Source: Gnetum montanum (taxonomy: Eukaryota; Streptophyta; Gnetopsida; Gnetales; Gnetaceae). Taken from it: a DNA stretch of 64,000 nucleotides. The position numbers and the translations under genes were made by a program. The first letter of the stretch is position 1. Each line of letters begins with the position of its first letter. Below the pieces are notes generated by a model. That model did not search any database. It saw only the letters and a list, made by a program, of their open reading frames with translations, and was not told the DNA's origin. This document shows positions 48,973 through 60,677 of this stretch, one piece after another. The stretch covers positions 145,686-209,685 of the forward strand of contig MNCI01000577.1 of NCBI GenBank assembly GCA_015680685.1, read 5' to 3'.

Positions 48973-49075
48973 ATATATATAGGGGTTACACGCTATGTTG
49001 ATGAGGCCATGTATACATAGGGGGATACATATATGGGGCCTCCGATATGCAGGGGGTCACACCCATTGACAAGCG
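48973..49075 (-). promoter_or_regulatory. Internal LTR-like promoter module of element B
   Basis: On the minus strand the order is 'ttggtcaacgcttg', 'tgcatatcggaggcc', 'catggcctcatcaacatag', then a TATATATA box (complement of 48973-48980). The LTR of this element has 'ttggtcactgcattt', 'gcatatacaggacaccg', 'ctacatcgacatagcc', then TATAAATA. The same kinds of word occur in the same order. This lies about 400 bp upstream of ORF2. Confidence 0.5.
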
Positions 49076-50624
49076 TTGACCAACCCATAAAAAGCCCAAA
49101 AAAATGAATTTAAAACACCAAATTAGGATGGTTGAAGAGTGTAAGAGGCTAGGAATGTGATCAAAGACATGAGGAAGGTAACTTGGGCTAGAAAAAGAGT
49201 CAAAGGTAGGAGAACATGGTGAGAAAGAACTCCAAGAAGAGGAAATCGAGTGAAGGGACCCTGAAAACAATCAACCATGAAATCAAAAGAATGAGACACT
49301 TAACAAGCAGGACTAAGAATATGGAGGTGGGTCCTCCCCATAGCAGGAAATATCCTTAGTAGTCCCTACATATCCTCAAAACCAGGGTCCATGGACCCTG
49401 GGGTCAATAAATGGTGCTCGCAAGTTAATACTCCAAACCAAGAGATCCTGCCAAGGCATTAGGAGTACATGGAAATCATGATGAACTTTCAAAACATAAC
49501 ATGGGCAGTGAGATGAGTTTGGAAGAGAAATGGATGAGAGAGAGATGAGATGAGTGGAATTCCAATCATTGGTCACATGAAACCCCATGTAAATTTGTGG
49601 TTACATGACCCTGTAGGACCATTCCTGAGTTTATACCCAAAACCATCCACTTACAGTGACCTCGCAGCAACAGGTGAAGCCTCATCCATCCACCAAGGAT
49701 CAAGGTGCACCCACAGGAAACCACCACTCCAATAAGTGTGAAATAAAGGAAGTGAAATGGGACTAGGTTAGAGGGGATGAAGTGAGTCCCATAACTCATT
49801 TTAGTGGCACATGAGAGGCAGTCTAAGGGGTGTGCTTTGAATTCCCATAGATTTACGATTGTATTTTGTTCATTTTCTTGTAAGGTTGTGGGAACCACAC
49901 CATGCAAAGACCCATGCTTATTTGCATGCATTTGACCAAAGGGTGTGCTTTAAATCCTCATGTTTTATTTTTATTTTTTGAATTTTTGAATTCTTTTGGT
50001 GAGGACGACACCATGCAAGGTCAAATTGCCCAAGAGCTTCCTTGGAGAGAAGAACATGGAGTGGTAGGAAATCCATAAGGACACACCAACAACCCAGGGA
50101 ATAGGAGAGAGAGAAGAATGTTGTATTCCCCTTGAAGTCACACCTAATTCAAACCATTGGATCATCCCCGAGTCTAGGAACTACACAAGTCACACATTAA
50201 TTATAATGTTTTTAAGTGAAGGGGTTGCATGTTTCCAATAGAAGGAAAACCATGGAGTGGGTGAATGGGTGGATGATGTGGACTCACTACCAATTTTATA
50301 AGCTAAAAATAGATGTAATCTCCAAGGACAACCATGCAAGGGTGGGAGCTAGATAACTAGATGGACTATTGTACATGACCAATCGCAACGAAAACCATCC
50401 GTGCCAGACACCTGATGACAATAAGATAATGTATTAGCAATCACGTGAAAATGAAACACACACATACTTATAGATAAAAAACAATAAAGAAATGGAAAAA
50501 TAACTAAAGAAATGAAAAATTAGCAAGAATTGGCAAACATATGAACAATTTTGAAAAAAAAAGTGTAAAAAAGAAACTCCAAAAATAGCGAGGGGCATAG
50601 TGGAATGGATTAGCATGGGCAACA
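49076..50624 (-). other. Long spacer of element B between integrase and ORF2
   Basis: No coding content recognised. Open frames here (for example 49566-49931) lack similarity to anything I know. Two blocks containing 'gggtgtgcttt.aa' (49825 and 49933) form a short local duplication. Confidence 0.55.
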
Positions 50625-50642
50625 GTCTCCCCCATGACTGGG
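50625..50642 (-). other. Polypurine motif just after pol, element B
   Basis: The minus strand reads CCCAGTCATGGGGGAGAC, starting about 33 bp after the integrase stop. It is a third copy of the border motif within one element. Confidence 0.6.
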
Positions 50643-50674
50643 TGAAAGGAGGAGATGTGAAATATGTAGCGAGG

Positions 50675-51960
50675 CTATTCTAGTGATGATGAAGTGGTAG
50701 CATTGGTTAAGTGGAGTTCACGAAAAGGTTTTAGTTGTTTCTGGTTGACCAACTGTGTTTTTGTGGGATCCTTAGGTTTGTGGATAAGCAAGGCCCCAAA
50801 TGGGAAGGTTTCGAAGATAATGTAAGGTCCCTCCCATAGTGTTTGAAACTTGGTTGGTTGAGATACATATGAGGGGTTCCAATAAAACACCTTGTCTACA
50901 TGTCTAAATGTGACCTTTCGAATCCTAAGATCATGTCATTTTTTTTGTAGGCCTTGTGGATCTCATTGTGGATAGGGCCACTAATTGATTCTCATCTAGC
51001 ACACTTAAGTTGATAAGTCATTCATGTTGTGCTAGTAGTAGGTCAAGGCCTAAGTCATTGGTTGTGGATAGTGTCTAGAGTTCTTCCTAGATTGGAATTT
51101 TTGGTAACTTTTCTTACACTAACTCATAGGGAGAGTACCCTACAGGAATTTTCCAAGTGGAGCGATAGGCCCAAAGGGCATCGTTGAGTTTGGTACTCCA
51201 ATCCCTCCTATATTTGCTGATGGTTTAGGTAAGGATCTTGGTGATCTCCCTATTGGTGACTTTGGCCTGCCCATTGGCTTGGGGGTGATAGAGTGTTGTA
51301 AATTTGTGGGTGACCCCCAAGTGTTGCATGAGTTTTCAAAATGTGGCAGCTATGAAATGAGTGCCATTATCAGAGATGAGTGCACTTGGCACTCCAAACC
51401 TATTGATGATTTGTTCTTGGAAAAATCGTGTGGAGGTGTTTGAAGAATAGTCAACGATAGCTACCACCTCCACCGACTTGGTACAATAGTCCATAGCTAT
51501 GATGATGTATCCCTTTTCATTGGATAGGGGTTGATGGGCCCCATGAAGTCGATGCCCTAAATGTCGAAGGTCTCCAGTGGTTGGATCGCAAGAGTAGGTG
51601 AACCATTCTGCATCCCTAAAGATTATGGGCTAGTAATATCTTGCAAGTAGGATCTTCATGATTGTGCAGCATCTAGCATAGTGGCCCCCACAAGGGCCCT
51701 CATGAGCATCTTGGAGGATGCGCAGTGTATCGTCATCAGGGACACACCATCGAACCAGGACATCTGTGCATACCTTGTAAAGGTGACAATTGATTTCCAT
51801 GAAACACTTGGCCTTATGAAGAAACTGTTGTTTCTACCAAAGGTTCCACTCCTTTGGAAACTCTTGAGTGGTGAGGTAGGTAAGGATGTGGTTGAACCAA
51901 GGTGATTCCTTCGGTATCTACAGATCAACTGCACCCACAAAGAGGAGTTCATCTAGAAAT
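50675..51960 (-). pseudogene. Integrase of element B
   Basis: The minus strand carries YYWPIIFRDAEWFTYSCD (end of the zinc-binding/linker part), then MDYCTKSVEVVAIVDYSSNT (first catalytic Asp), GVPSALISDNGTHFIAATF (second Asp), YHPQANGQAKVTNREI and [20 protein letters not shown]. In the family the third acidic residue is the Glu of GQAEV; here it is Lys, so the DDE triad is broken. The frame ends RELHLTNATTSSSLE at 50675. Several frameshifts occur. Confidence 0.85.
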
Positions 51961-53330
51961 TGGTCAGAGTGGGGCTTCTCCTCTTCTGCATCATCCCATC
52001 GCAACTGAGACAAGTGGTCAACAACCACATTCTTGGTCCCCTTCTTGTCTACCATGGTGAGATCAAACTCCTAAAGAATCACCAACCACCAGATTATGCA
52101 GGGGCTCATCATTGGTTTTTTCATCAGGAATCGAATAGCACTATGGTCAATATGCACAAACACATTCTATACAAGAACATAGTGTCAGAATTTTTTCAAG
52201 GAAAACAACACAACCATCAAATCCTTTTCGGTGGTGGTGTACTTCAGCTGAGAACCCATGATGCTACTTCTTGCACAGTGGATATAGTATGGATGTTTTT
52301 GATCATCACACTATGTAAGCATGGCATCCAAGGCATAATTAGATGCATCTGTCATGATGTGGAAGGGCTTGGACCAATCAGGTGCCAGTAGAACTAGAGT
52401 TTCTATGAGTTTTTGTTTAAGCAATTAGAATGCCAATTCACATTTATTGGTCCATATGAATAGAGCATCTTTCTTTGTAAGTTCACATTCGAGAAGTTTT
52501 CAATGAAGCATCGGTAGTAACCAGTGTGGCCAAGGAATGACTGAGCATCTTTTACGGTGCTTGGTTGTCAAGCGATTCCTTGGATGAACTTGATCTTTTC
52601 AGGATCCATGCTAATCCCTATCTGTGAGATGTGATGCCCCAGCACAATGCCTTCTTGGACCATTAAATGGATTTTCTGCCAATTGAGCTGTAGATTAGTG
52701 TCTACACACATTTTTATAACTTGCTCAAGATGGTTCAAGGCTTGCTCAAACATGGTCCCATAGGTAGAGAAGTCATCCATGAATACTTCTACTGCATTGC
52801 CAATTTTTTGCTGGAAGATGTTGAGGACAAGGTGTTGGAATGTGGTAGGTGCATTGCATAGGCGAAAAGGCATCTTCTTGTATGCGAAAGTCCCCCATGG
52901 ACTTGTGAAACTTATTTTTGCCTAGTCCTATGGTGCTTTTTGGATTTGGTTATAGCCACTATAACCATCCAAAAAACTATAATAGTGGTGCCCTGCAATG
53001 GTGTCCAACACTTGGTCCACAAATGGGAGCAGGAAGTGATCCTTGAAGGTAGCCATGTTGAGCAATCAGAAATCAATACAGACCCTCCATTTGCCATATT
53101 TCTTTGGCACAATAATGAGTGGGCTAACCCATTCACTATCGACAATAAAATAGATGAGCCCCACCTTTAGCAATTATTCAATTTCATCTTTGATGACCTA
53201 CTTCAGTTTGGGGTTCAATCATCTCTGTGGCTATCATCGTGGCTTCATTGAGGGGTCAATATAGATCTGATGTTGATAGACCCTAGGATCAACTCCAGTT
53301 AACTCAAGATATGACCATACAAACACAACA
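51961..53330 (-). pseudogene. Reverse transcriptase and RNase H of element B
   Basis: Minus strand, N to C: DSEWVSPLIIVPKKYGKWRV (about 53100-53150), HYYSFLDGYSGYNQI (first catalytic Asp, about 52960), MPFRLCNAPTTFQ (52835-52873), VEVFMDDFSTYGT (the MDD pair, about 52780), VLGHHISQIGISMDPEKIKF, GYYRCFIENF. An RNase H-like part follows with TTTEKDLMVVLFSLKKF and KNVVVDHLSQL (about 52000-52230). The layout is typical Ty3/gypsy, Athila side. Stops and frameshifts are frequent; 52568-52873 is the longest clean piece. Confidence 0.9.
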
Positions 53331-53699
53331 TTCCATTTTTTCATCACCTTTAGTGACTTTTTATTTTGTTCAGGAACAAGGGTGGCATTGATAATTACTC
53401 ACTTTTGACTTTGCAAACATGCATATTCTAAGTAAGTTGGTAAAAAATTGAGCTCCAAGGGCTCTTGTTTAAAGCTTTTAGGGATTTTTAGCTTCCCCTA
53501 ATCATCATGGTCATCAACAGTGGAGACCTGTTGATGAACCTCTTCTATTTCATCCATTCTTTCTACATAGGCTCGTACAAGCTCCTCAGATGGTTTCATG
53601 CATAATGTGCTACTAGCAGGATCAACTGTCAGCCACTGGGTGTCCTCTTGATTGGTGGCTACTGTGTACAGGCACTGTTGGACTAGTGATTCCTTGGTA

Positions 53700-54247
53700 C
53701 ACCGACTACATCCTTTAATGGATATCCGCTTAGCGGATCATAATTACTACACATAGTTGCACCCTGAGTCACTATACGCAATGCATGGAACACACTTCTT
53801 CTCGATCTTTCCAAAAGGATTTTCCTTAGAAATTTCAAGGGAAAGATCTCAGAGTCTTACTCATGCATTCACCATGCTCATCCATGCTCTTCCTATTATG
53901 ATTGGGAAGTTCCCCTTGGAATTCTCCACATGGATAACAAGGAAATCAATAGGATAAGACCACCTACAAATGGTGGTCACAATGTCCTCCACCAATCCCA
54001 AAGGGATGATTATGGATTGGTCTACTAGCTTGAGCTAAATGTTGCTCTTCTTAAGTGGGGGCAGGTTCCAGTTCTTGTATATGTCATGAGAGATCAAATT
54101 AACTCTTGACCCTAAGTCGAGAAGAGATTTACATGGATCATTCCTTGCCACCTGAAGATAGATGAGTGGGCTTCCTGGATTAGTCAATTTCTGGGATAGA
54201 TGCCCTACCTTTATCCAGTTGATCACAGCATGTGTAAGCATGACCAT
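53700..54247 (-). pseudogene. Aspartic protease of element B
   Basis: Minus strand 54035-54247 has LSQKLTNPGSPLIYLQVA and then KSLLDLGSRVNLISHDIYK. DLGS is the retropepsin active-site motif in Athila-type elements. After a break, IIIGRAWMSMVNA (about 53890) corresponds to the flap-distal ILGRPWL region. It sits between gag and RT as expected. Confidence 0.8.
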
Positions 54248-54489
54248 TTGGACATTGGAGGGTGGTTAGCTTCTCGAGTGGTGGAACAGTGGAGGTTCTT
54301 GGAGGTTCAGAGGCACTGGCCATAGGTGTATATGAGGGTATGTTCAGATTATTGGGCCAAAAAAAGGACGTTTTCATGGTTTGGGAGTCCACTCGATTGT
54401 AGGTGGATAGCCCTCGTAGCATTTTTTTGTTGTGGCTATGGCAATATCTCTCCTTGCATAGGTGGAGTAGGTGGTAGCTAAGTGGAATA

Positions 54490-56474
54490 TTATGGAGAAG
54501 GAATGGTAGGAGAAGGTGATGGAGGATAGAATATATGTGGGCTTTCCCCCTGGGTGATGGAGATTGAGGTTAGAGATATTTTGGGGGGTGGTAATAACTT
54601 TGAAAGGCCACATGACTGGAAGAGTCTTGTTGAGAGACTAGTTGCTAAATGTAGTACCCATAGGGATCTAGCTATTTGTAAGGGTACTACTACTTTGGAG
54701 GTGGCATCCCTCATGCTTTTTGGTTCTACCACTACTGGAAGTATTCATAAGGTTACGTTGGTGCTCCACTTGGATAGTATCCTTGCTGCTGGTGGAACTA
54801 CCTTCGGTTGCCTTGTGGGTAAGGAAACCTTCGGGGTGTTTGCCTCTTTACCAAGAAAGGATTCAATGAGTACACCCCAAACTCTTGAAGATGTGACACC
54901 ACAAGACAACATCCCTTAGGATGTTCATATTGGCATATTCCACATTCATCATCCTCCTCGGTGCCAGATTCTGCAACCTTCTCTGCTACAACAACTTTTC
55001 CGTTACCTTTATGTTGGGCACATTTAGCTTCCTTCTTCCTATGTCGATCACAATCATTACCTTGTTCCTTGGACTCTTCTACTATTTTTAGCATACTTTG
55101 GAATTTTTCATCCAAAGAGTCCCACATCTTATCAACCTTTGCCAGTATTTCAGTTGCAAACTTTTGTAAAGGCAAGGTCTTTCGGTTCACCACTGCTTCC
55201 AGTGGTGATTCTTCCTCCTCATCACAAAATTGGACCTCCCTCTTTCTGATGGAGGGATCCAAATTAAATTCTTTTACGCTCTCCTTATTTCTAAGTTCCC
55301 CTTCCTCCTTGGTCATCTACTCAATGAGGCATTGCAATTGATGGGCCCTTAGTTCCGATAGTCATCCCTAGGTGTACATGCCAAGGGTCTTTTGCATTTC
55401 AAAGCAGAGCCCATCAATGATGTGGTGAAGATGTGATTGATTTCAGTTCCAATGACTGGTACCAATTTTCTACTTTCTTGATGAGTATGTACGGGAATAG
55501 CTTCAGCTTCGACCAATCATTATCAATGTTCTGCAAGGTGAAGGTGTTATGGAATGCCTGAAGGTGAGTTTGTGAATCATAGTTGTATCCTACTTCAAAT
55601 TTTGGGATGTTGTTCATATCAACGCACTTGATCTGTACTACCTTGATGATTTGGAGCATGCTCTGAGTAGCCAACAATGGCTCATTTGAGTCATAGCCTT
55701 GTTGAGGACCATGATGTATGTGATGATTTTGGCTACCCCTCCTTTCATGATGGCAAGCACCGCGCCATTGGTTGCACATTTCCTTACATTGTCCCTTTAA
55801 GTTTTGACCACTATCCTTTTTCTCCTTTCTACCCCTATTAGGATCAAAGCTAGAACTGGATGAAGGTATAGGAGAGAGAGACAATGGAGAAGAGGGAGAA
55901 GAGTCACCACCATTCTAGTGTCGATCTCCCCCTCTACCCTAATGACGGCCTCAATCATCCTGCCCATCCTTGCTACGTGACCCACCATCCCCTTAAGGAT
56001 CTTAGTCACTTGGAGGCTTGTTCTAGATGATGGTCTGAAGGATCTGCTGTACCAAAGGAAGTTCAACCAAATGGGAATCATGAAAGATGGGTTCCCCATT
56101 GTCCTGCAGCCCTGGCAAGAATAAGGGGTTAATGAATTGTTACCCCTTTAGGTGTTCATATCTTTTTGCCTACTGCTGGTTTCATGCTCGTTGAGCCTCA
56201 GTGGGACAATAATCCCGATAGTCATTTTCCTCCATGACATACTCCACTCCATGATCCTAGATGCCTAGTCTGGCAAGATTCTGAAATAGCATTCTAGGGG
56301 TCGATCAGTCAAGCAATAGTATGATTTTTTCCTCCATGTCCCACCATCACAGATGCTCATCCTGATGTAGGTGAATGTGAAGTCAGGTACATATTCATCG
56401 AGATGCTTGTATACCACCTGACATTCTTGTGGCACCGGTGTGTTGGATACATCTTGCTAGTGAGAAGAAGTCAT
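54490..56474 (-). pseudogene. Gag of element B
   Basis: ATG at 56472-56474. The N-terminal part includes VPQECQVVYKHLDEYVPDF, followed by a serine/arginine-rich segment (55414-55884) and the capsid words VDMNNIPKFEVGYNYDSQTH and DWSKLKLFPYILIKK. About 100 codons after this are missing compared with element C. It resumes with REVQFCDEEEESPLEAVVNR and KVDKMWDSLDEKFQSML (55080-55260). A zinc-knuckle-like CGICQYEHPKGCC lies at 54906-54944. A Pro-rich tail runs into the protease region. Confidence 0.82.
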
Positions 56475-56620
56475 ATTGGATGTTAGATGATCCATTTAAT
56501 CAGTGTACCTTATGTTTACTTTAATCTGCCTAGTGTGCGTACATGTTACTATCCTAGGTCCATTCCAATGATGTGTATGATAATTTTACTAAGGTTAGAT
56601 GATACATGTAAGACTAATAG

Positions 56621-56638
56621 TCCCCGGCAATGGTGCCA
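56621..56638 (-). other. Primer-binding site of element B, tRNA-Asp type
   Basis: The plus strand TCCCCGGCAATGGTGCCA equals the 3' end of tRNA-Asp (TCCCCGGCAACGGCGCCA) with two C-to-T changes, and lies one base from the LTR. It is the best-kept of the three primer sites. Confidence 0.88.
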
Positions 56639-56639
56639 A

Positions 56640-57553
56640 TGATGAGTGGCTAGGTACCCCTATGCCCAACCATATGAATCACGGGCATTCACACGTGACT
56701 CTGTCAAATTCCATAGATTGTAAGCACTTAACATACACCAGACCCTAACCAGCAAAACCATGGGTTAGAACGGTTGTCATCTTCCCAATCTCACTTGTGA
56801 TGTTCTAGTGGCGATTGTTAAGTGAGGTTGAGGCAACTGATTTTTATAGCTTTTTACTTTATCTTTTGGCATCTAATTAAGGTATGGAAAGTAAGGAATG
56901 AGAGATTATCTAATCTATCATTATCCTAATCTGTATTCTAACTATTCCTAGCATAAGCATCCTATCCCATCTTTTAGGCACATTCTGAGCATCCCCTAAC
57001 CACTACTGGGTTACCATATGTTAAGTGTCACTGGGTTACCAAGTGTTGGGTTTGTGTTCAAGATGGTCATACTTATGGTTTCTATGAACTATGAATGAAT
57101 GATAGCGGTTAAACTAATAATAAGAGAAACTCAAGTAATTATCAAAGCATAGAAATATTAAGCTATTAAATGCATTAAATGGCTATGTCCAAATGCTGCA
57201 AGGAATGCTTGAAAGCTCATCTTTATTTCCATTCACACCAATGGGCTTAGATACATTAGCACTCAAATAAATAGTTGGACAGCTTCTTTACACCTATTGT
57301 GGGCACTTGGAAAATATTGGAAAATATTCTAACTCTTGCAAGAACAAACTACAAGAGCTTCGCTACAATTGACAAAAAGGTACCTCAATGAGGCGGAAGG
57401 CCCTCTTATTTATAGGCCGAAATAGGTGTTGCATAAATGGGGCCATGTCAACACATGGAAGGATGTGTCGATGGGGCCATGTTGGTAGGGCTGCATATAC
57501 AGGGTCCCGTATACACGGCCTAGTAAATGCAGTGACCAATAAACACCTCATCA
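56640..57553 (-). mobile_element. 5' LTR of element B
   Basis: 914 bp, ends TGATGAGTGG and CCTCATCA on the plus strand. TATA box is the complement of 57407-57414. U3 words match the left LTR with C/T changes mainly at CpG. Confidence 0.92.
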
Positions 57554-57558
57554 CTCAT

Positions 57559-57785
57559 CTATATGAGTATATATCACTTTGCACTCCTATGGGACTAGCA
57601 ATTTAACATCTTCATGCCTATGGAAAGAAGACATTTTGCAACAAATAAAATAATCAATGTAATTTTGTAATTATAAGTCTTTTGGAAGTGATGTTGATCT
57701 TGGGTTCCTCCAACAATATTAATAATGCTCACTAACCCTAGATAAGGCACATTTCAACAAACAAATTCACTAGCAATGGTGCCAA
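57559..57785 (-). other. Leader and primer-binding site of element C
   Basis: Continues element C after the element B insertion. The plus-strand 'actagcaatggtgcca' (57768-57783) next to the LTR is the decayed tRNA-Asp primer site. Confidence 0.7.
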
Positions 57786-58693
57786 TGATGAAAAGCAATG
57801 TACCCCTACATCCAACCATGCAAATCAGAAAGCATTTACTCATGATCCAGTTGAATTTCATGGACTCTATAATTTTTAGTGCACTAGTATTCTAGGTAAT
57901 GAACCTTGCCCTAAGGTCATTCGTTGTCTTCTCAATTACACTTATGAAGTAAAAAGGTATGGTTAAGTGTAATCGAGGCATATGATTTTTATCATTTTAT
58001 ATTTTATGTTCTTTGGTACTTTGAAGAGAGAGAGAGATAAAGTAATTTAATGACTATTCTAAATTAACTAAGTAACTAATCTCTAACTAGTCCTAACATA
58101 AGAATCTAGTTCCACTTTTGGTACATGTCCTAAACCTATGTGTCCACTACTGGGTTACCAAGTGCTACATCACTGGACATACTAAGCAATAACACTACTG
58201 GGATTACCAAGCAAATGGGTGTTATGCTCGAAGTAGTTCTGCTTATGTAATTAATCTATCTAGCTTATCTTTCTTGATTACCTAATTAACTTAATTACTA
58301 GAAAACATTGAATAATGCATAAATGAAACATTTAAACTCTCCAAAATATTGTAAGGTTTATTAAGAAGTACATCTTTATTACTACACACACTATCGTGCT
58401 TAGGTATAATAATGCTCAAATAAAGATTTGTACACTCAATGACTCCTATTTTGGGCACTCTAGACAAATATTCTAACTTTCAAATGAATAAACTACAAGA
58501 TTTTGTCTACTGCTATCAATTTGATTCCATAAATGCAACTAATGAGCTTGTGTTTATAGCAAAAAATGGATCCTAGGTTGATCGGGCCTCATTGACGTAG
58601 CAATGGATGCATCAATGGGACCTCATTAATAAGGCCTAGTCAATGAGGCTGCATTGACAAGGCCTCATCAATGTAGCCAACTACAACTCATCA
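57786..58693 (-). mobile_element. 5' LTR of element C
   Basis: 908 bp from TGATGAAAAGC to CAACTCATCA (plus strand), related to the LTRs of B, D and E. The U3 (58560-58693) holds a dense array of GGCCTCATTGACG / CATCAATGGGACC-type words in both orientations; the TATA-like box is weak (58551-58559). The 3' LTR is not in the window because C is cut at 42530. Confidence 0.8.
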
Positions 58694-59000
58694 CTAAGGA
58701 AATCAATCCTTCTATTTGGATCATTTATAGTGGTTGTATTAATCATATTACTCCTTGAAATCTAGGGATGAAGGTGGATGTAATAATGCAAAATGCAATT
58801 AAGGATTTCAGTATAGGGATTATAGATGAAGAAGTGGGGATGATAAGAATGAATTTTGAATTTGGCCAAACATTGTAACACTTGTAAGTATGATAACAGT
58901 TGGTAAAATGACCAAATTTACCATAGAAAAAGCAATTTGAGCATGGAGGCTACTAGTTACAACCTGAAATTTTGCAAAGGTAAAATTACTTAATGCATAT
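58694..59000. pseudogene. Possible retroelement fragments (protease word and zinc knuckle)
   Basis: Plus strand 58700-58755 encodes SIWIIYSGCINHITP, close to the copia protease signature WIIDSGCSNHMT with the catalytic Asp changed to Tyr. On the minus strand around 58880-58930, CSNCFFYGKFGHFTNC looks like a CCHC knuckle that lost its second Cys. They are on opposite strands, so they cannot belong to one gene. One or both may be chance. Confidence 0.35.
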
Positions 59001-59574
59001 GTTTGATTATATAATTTAATAATATTAAATTCACTTTAATAGGTTAATTTAATTTTATGAATTAACTAATAATATCGCATTCTTACTTTGCTTAAGTAGA
59101 TACAATCTACTTATCAAAGTATTTTACTAAAGTTTTATATCCTTTTCTATTCACTACTATTAAAGCTCACATATAGATCTTTTACATAATTATTAATTAA
59201 ATGTTGAAATTTAATTATCCTCAGAAGTTTTTCTTTTTTTAGTTATTATACCTTTATAAATATTTGATTATGTATATTTGATTTTTATATCATGCAGATA
59301 CGATAATATAACATACTAGTCATGAAGCATTTAGAATATGAACCCTATCCAAGCTATACCACATATAACCTATTATTATCAAATGAGAATTATAATCTAG
59401 TGTTTAATTAAAACTAAAGATAGCTTAAAATAGATTTATTAAGGAAGTACCTTAGGATGATGTCTTACTTAGAATCTAAATTTACCAATAAATTTGAAAT
59501 ATTCAAAAATGGAAAATTTGATCCTCTATTCATTAGAATAAGAGCTACAATGTTTATTTTAAGAAAAAATGAAA
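59001..59574. other. AT-rich intergenic sequence
   Basis: No gene or repeat recognised. Confidence 0.5.
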
Positions 59575-60340
59575 TGATGCAGATCCCTAATGAATACCAC
59601 AATCCAATCTCTCTCAAGGTCACAAAATAGTAAATTTGGATAAGAAAAGGAAAATGAGAGCTTTATGCTTTCTCAAATGGAGAATTTAGATATGAAAGAA
59701 AGCATAAATTCCCAAGGATAGACAAGATATTCAATCAAACACTCACATACTCAAACAAACAATCATGCATACACAAGGATGATTATCAAGGTGCCTTGCC
59801 ATGATTCTATCTCTCCTTCTACTCTTCTCTCAACTCCTCATACTCTCTCTTGATAGAAATGAATGTCTAAGAGGTCTATTTATATCCTTCCCCAACANNN
59901 NNNNNNNNNNNNNNNNACCCCTTGCACCTTGTTTCTTCATCTTCTCTCTTTAAATTTAAAATTTATATCTTTAAAAATTCATAGGAAATTATCTCATATC
60001 CATTTGGGATGTTTCAGAGAAAAATGACCTGAAAGTGACTATTAACCATTGGAATGTCCTAACATCATATGAGACATCTTAGTTGGGATGTCTCAACTAT
60101 GATTGGAATGTCCTGAATGTATATGGAATGTCTCACCTATATTTTGGAGGTTCCCCCTACCAAGGCAAAAAACAAATATGCTTTTTTTAAGGCCTAGAAC
60201 CTCCAAACAAGTTCCCATAGCACTTGTAGCACTTGGAACCTCCTAAACTCATCAAAATAGTTCTAAAACATGCCAAAACTCCAATGAAAGATCCCATCAT
60301 TAGAGAGATATTACATTGAACTTTTTGATGTCCACATTAG
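59575..60340 (-). mobile_element. 3' LTR of element I
   Basis: Starts TGATGCAGATCCC on the plus strand; the right end is approximate. The middle shares 'acctcctaaactcatcaaaa' and 'acatgccaaaac' with the LTRs of element G and its inverted insertion. It is interrupted by an assembly gap. Confidence 0.6.
59898..59916. other. Assembly gap (run of N)
   Basis: About 19 undetermined bases within the LTR of element I. One further N lies at about 22556 in the metacaspase relic. Confidence 0.95.
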
Positions 60341-60677
60341 CACCCTACTCTTTTAAGAGACTCTTGATTCACACATAAGAGATATTTACACTTGGAATAC
60401 CTATTTCCCCCTCACATGGACCACAAGTCAAACATAAACCAAATCACAACACACATGGCATTGTTACTGGTCACAACATTTTATCTCTACCATCAAAACT
60501 TATTTCATAAACACATATAAACATAAAACATAATGTATTCATGACACACATAAATACACATACATACAAAAATAGGACACACTCATTCAAGATAGATTGA
60601 GGATTACACAAGAGCTAGGTGATGTCCTCATCATCTCACCCATCCTTAAAATATCATGCTTAATGACCTTGGACAAG

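Larger units (their letters stand above)
44626..57553 (-). mobile_element. Element B: full-length Athila-like LTR retrotransposon
   Basis: 12,928 bp with two 914-bp LTRs (44626-45539 and 56640-57553, about 92% identical by eye) and the perfect target duplication CTCAT (44621-44625 and 57554-57558). Right to left: 5' LTR, tRNA-Asp primer site, gag, protease, RT, RNase H, integrase, polypurine motif, long spacer with an internal promoter-like module, ORF2, polypurine tract, 3' LTR. All coding parts are broken by stops, so it is dead. It is inserted in the gag leader of element C. Confidence 0.93.

Noticed and set aside
49566-49931. Open frames in the spacer of element B (121 codons minus, 61 codons plus)
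   Set aside because: No counterpart in the spacers of elements A and D and no motif; likely chance.
54554-55341. Plus-strand open frames of 121 and 126 codons
   Set aside because: They run antisense to the gag of element B, whose minus-strand frame contains the zinc knuckle and conserved words.
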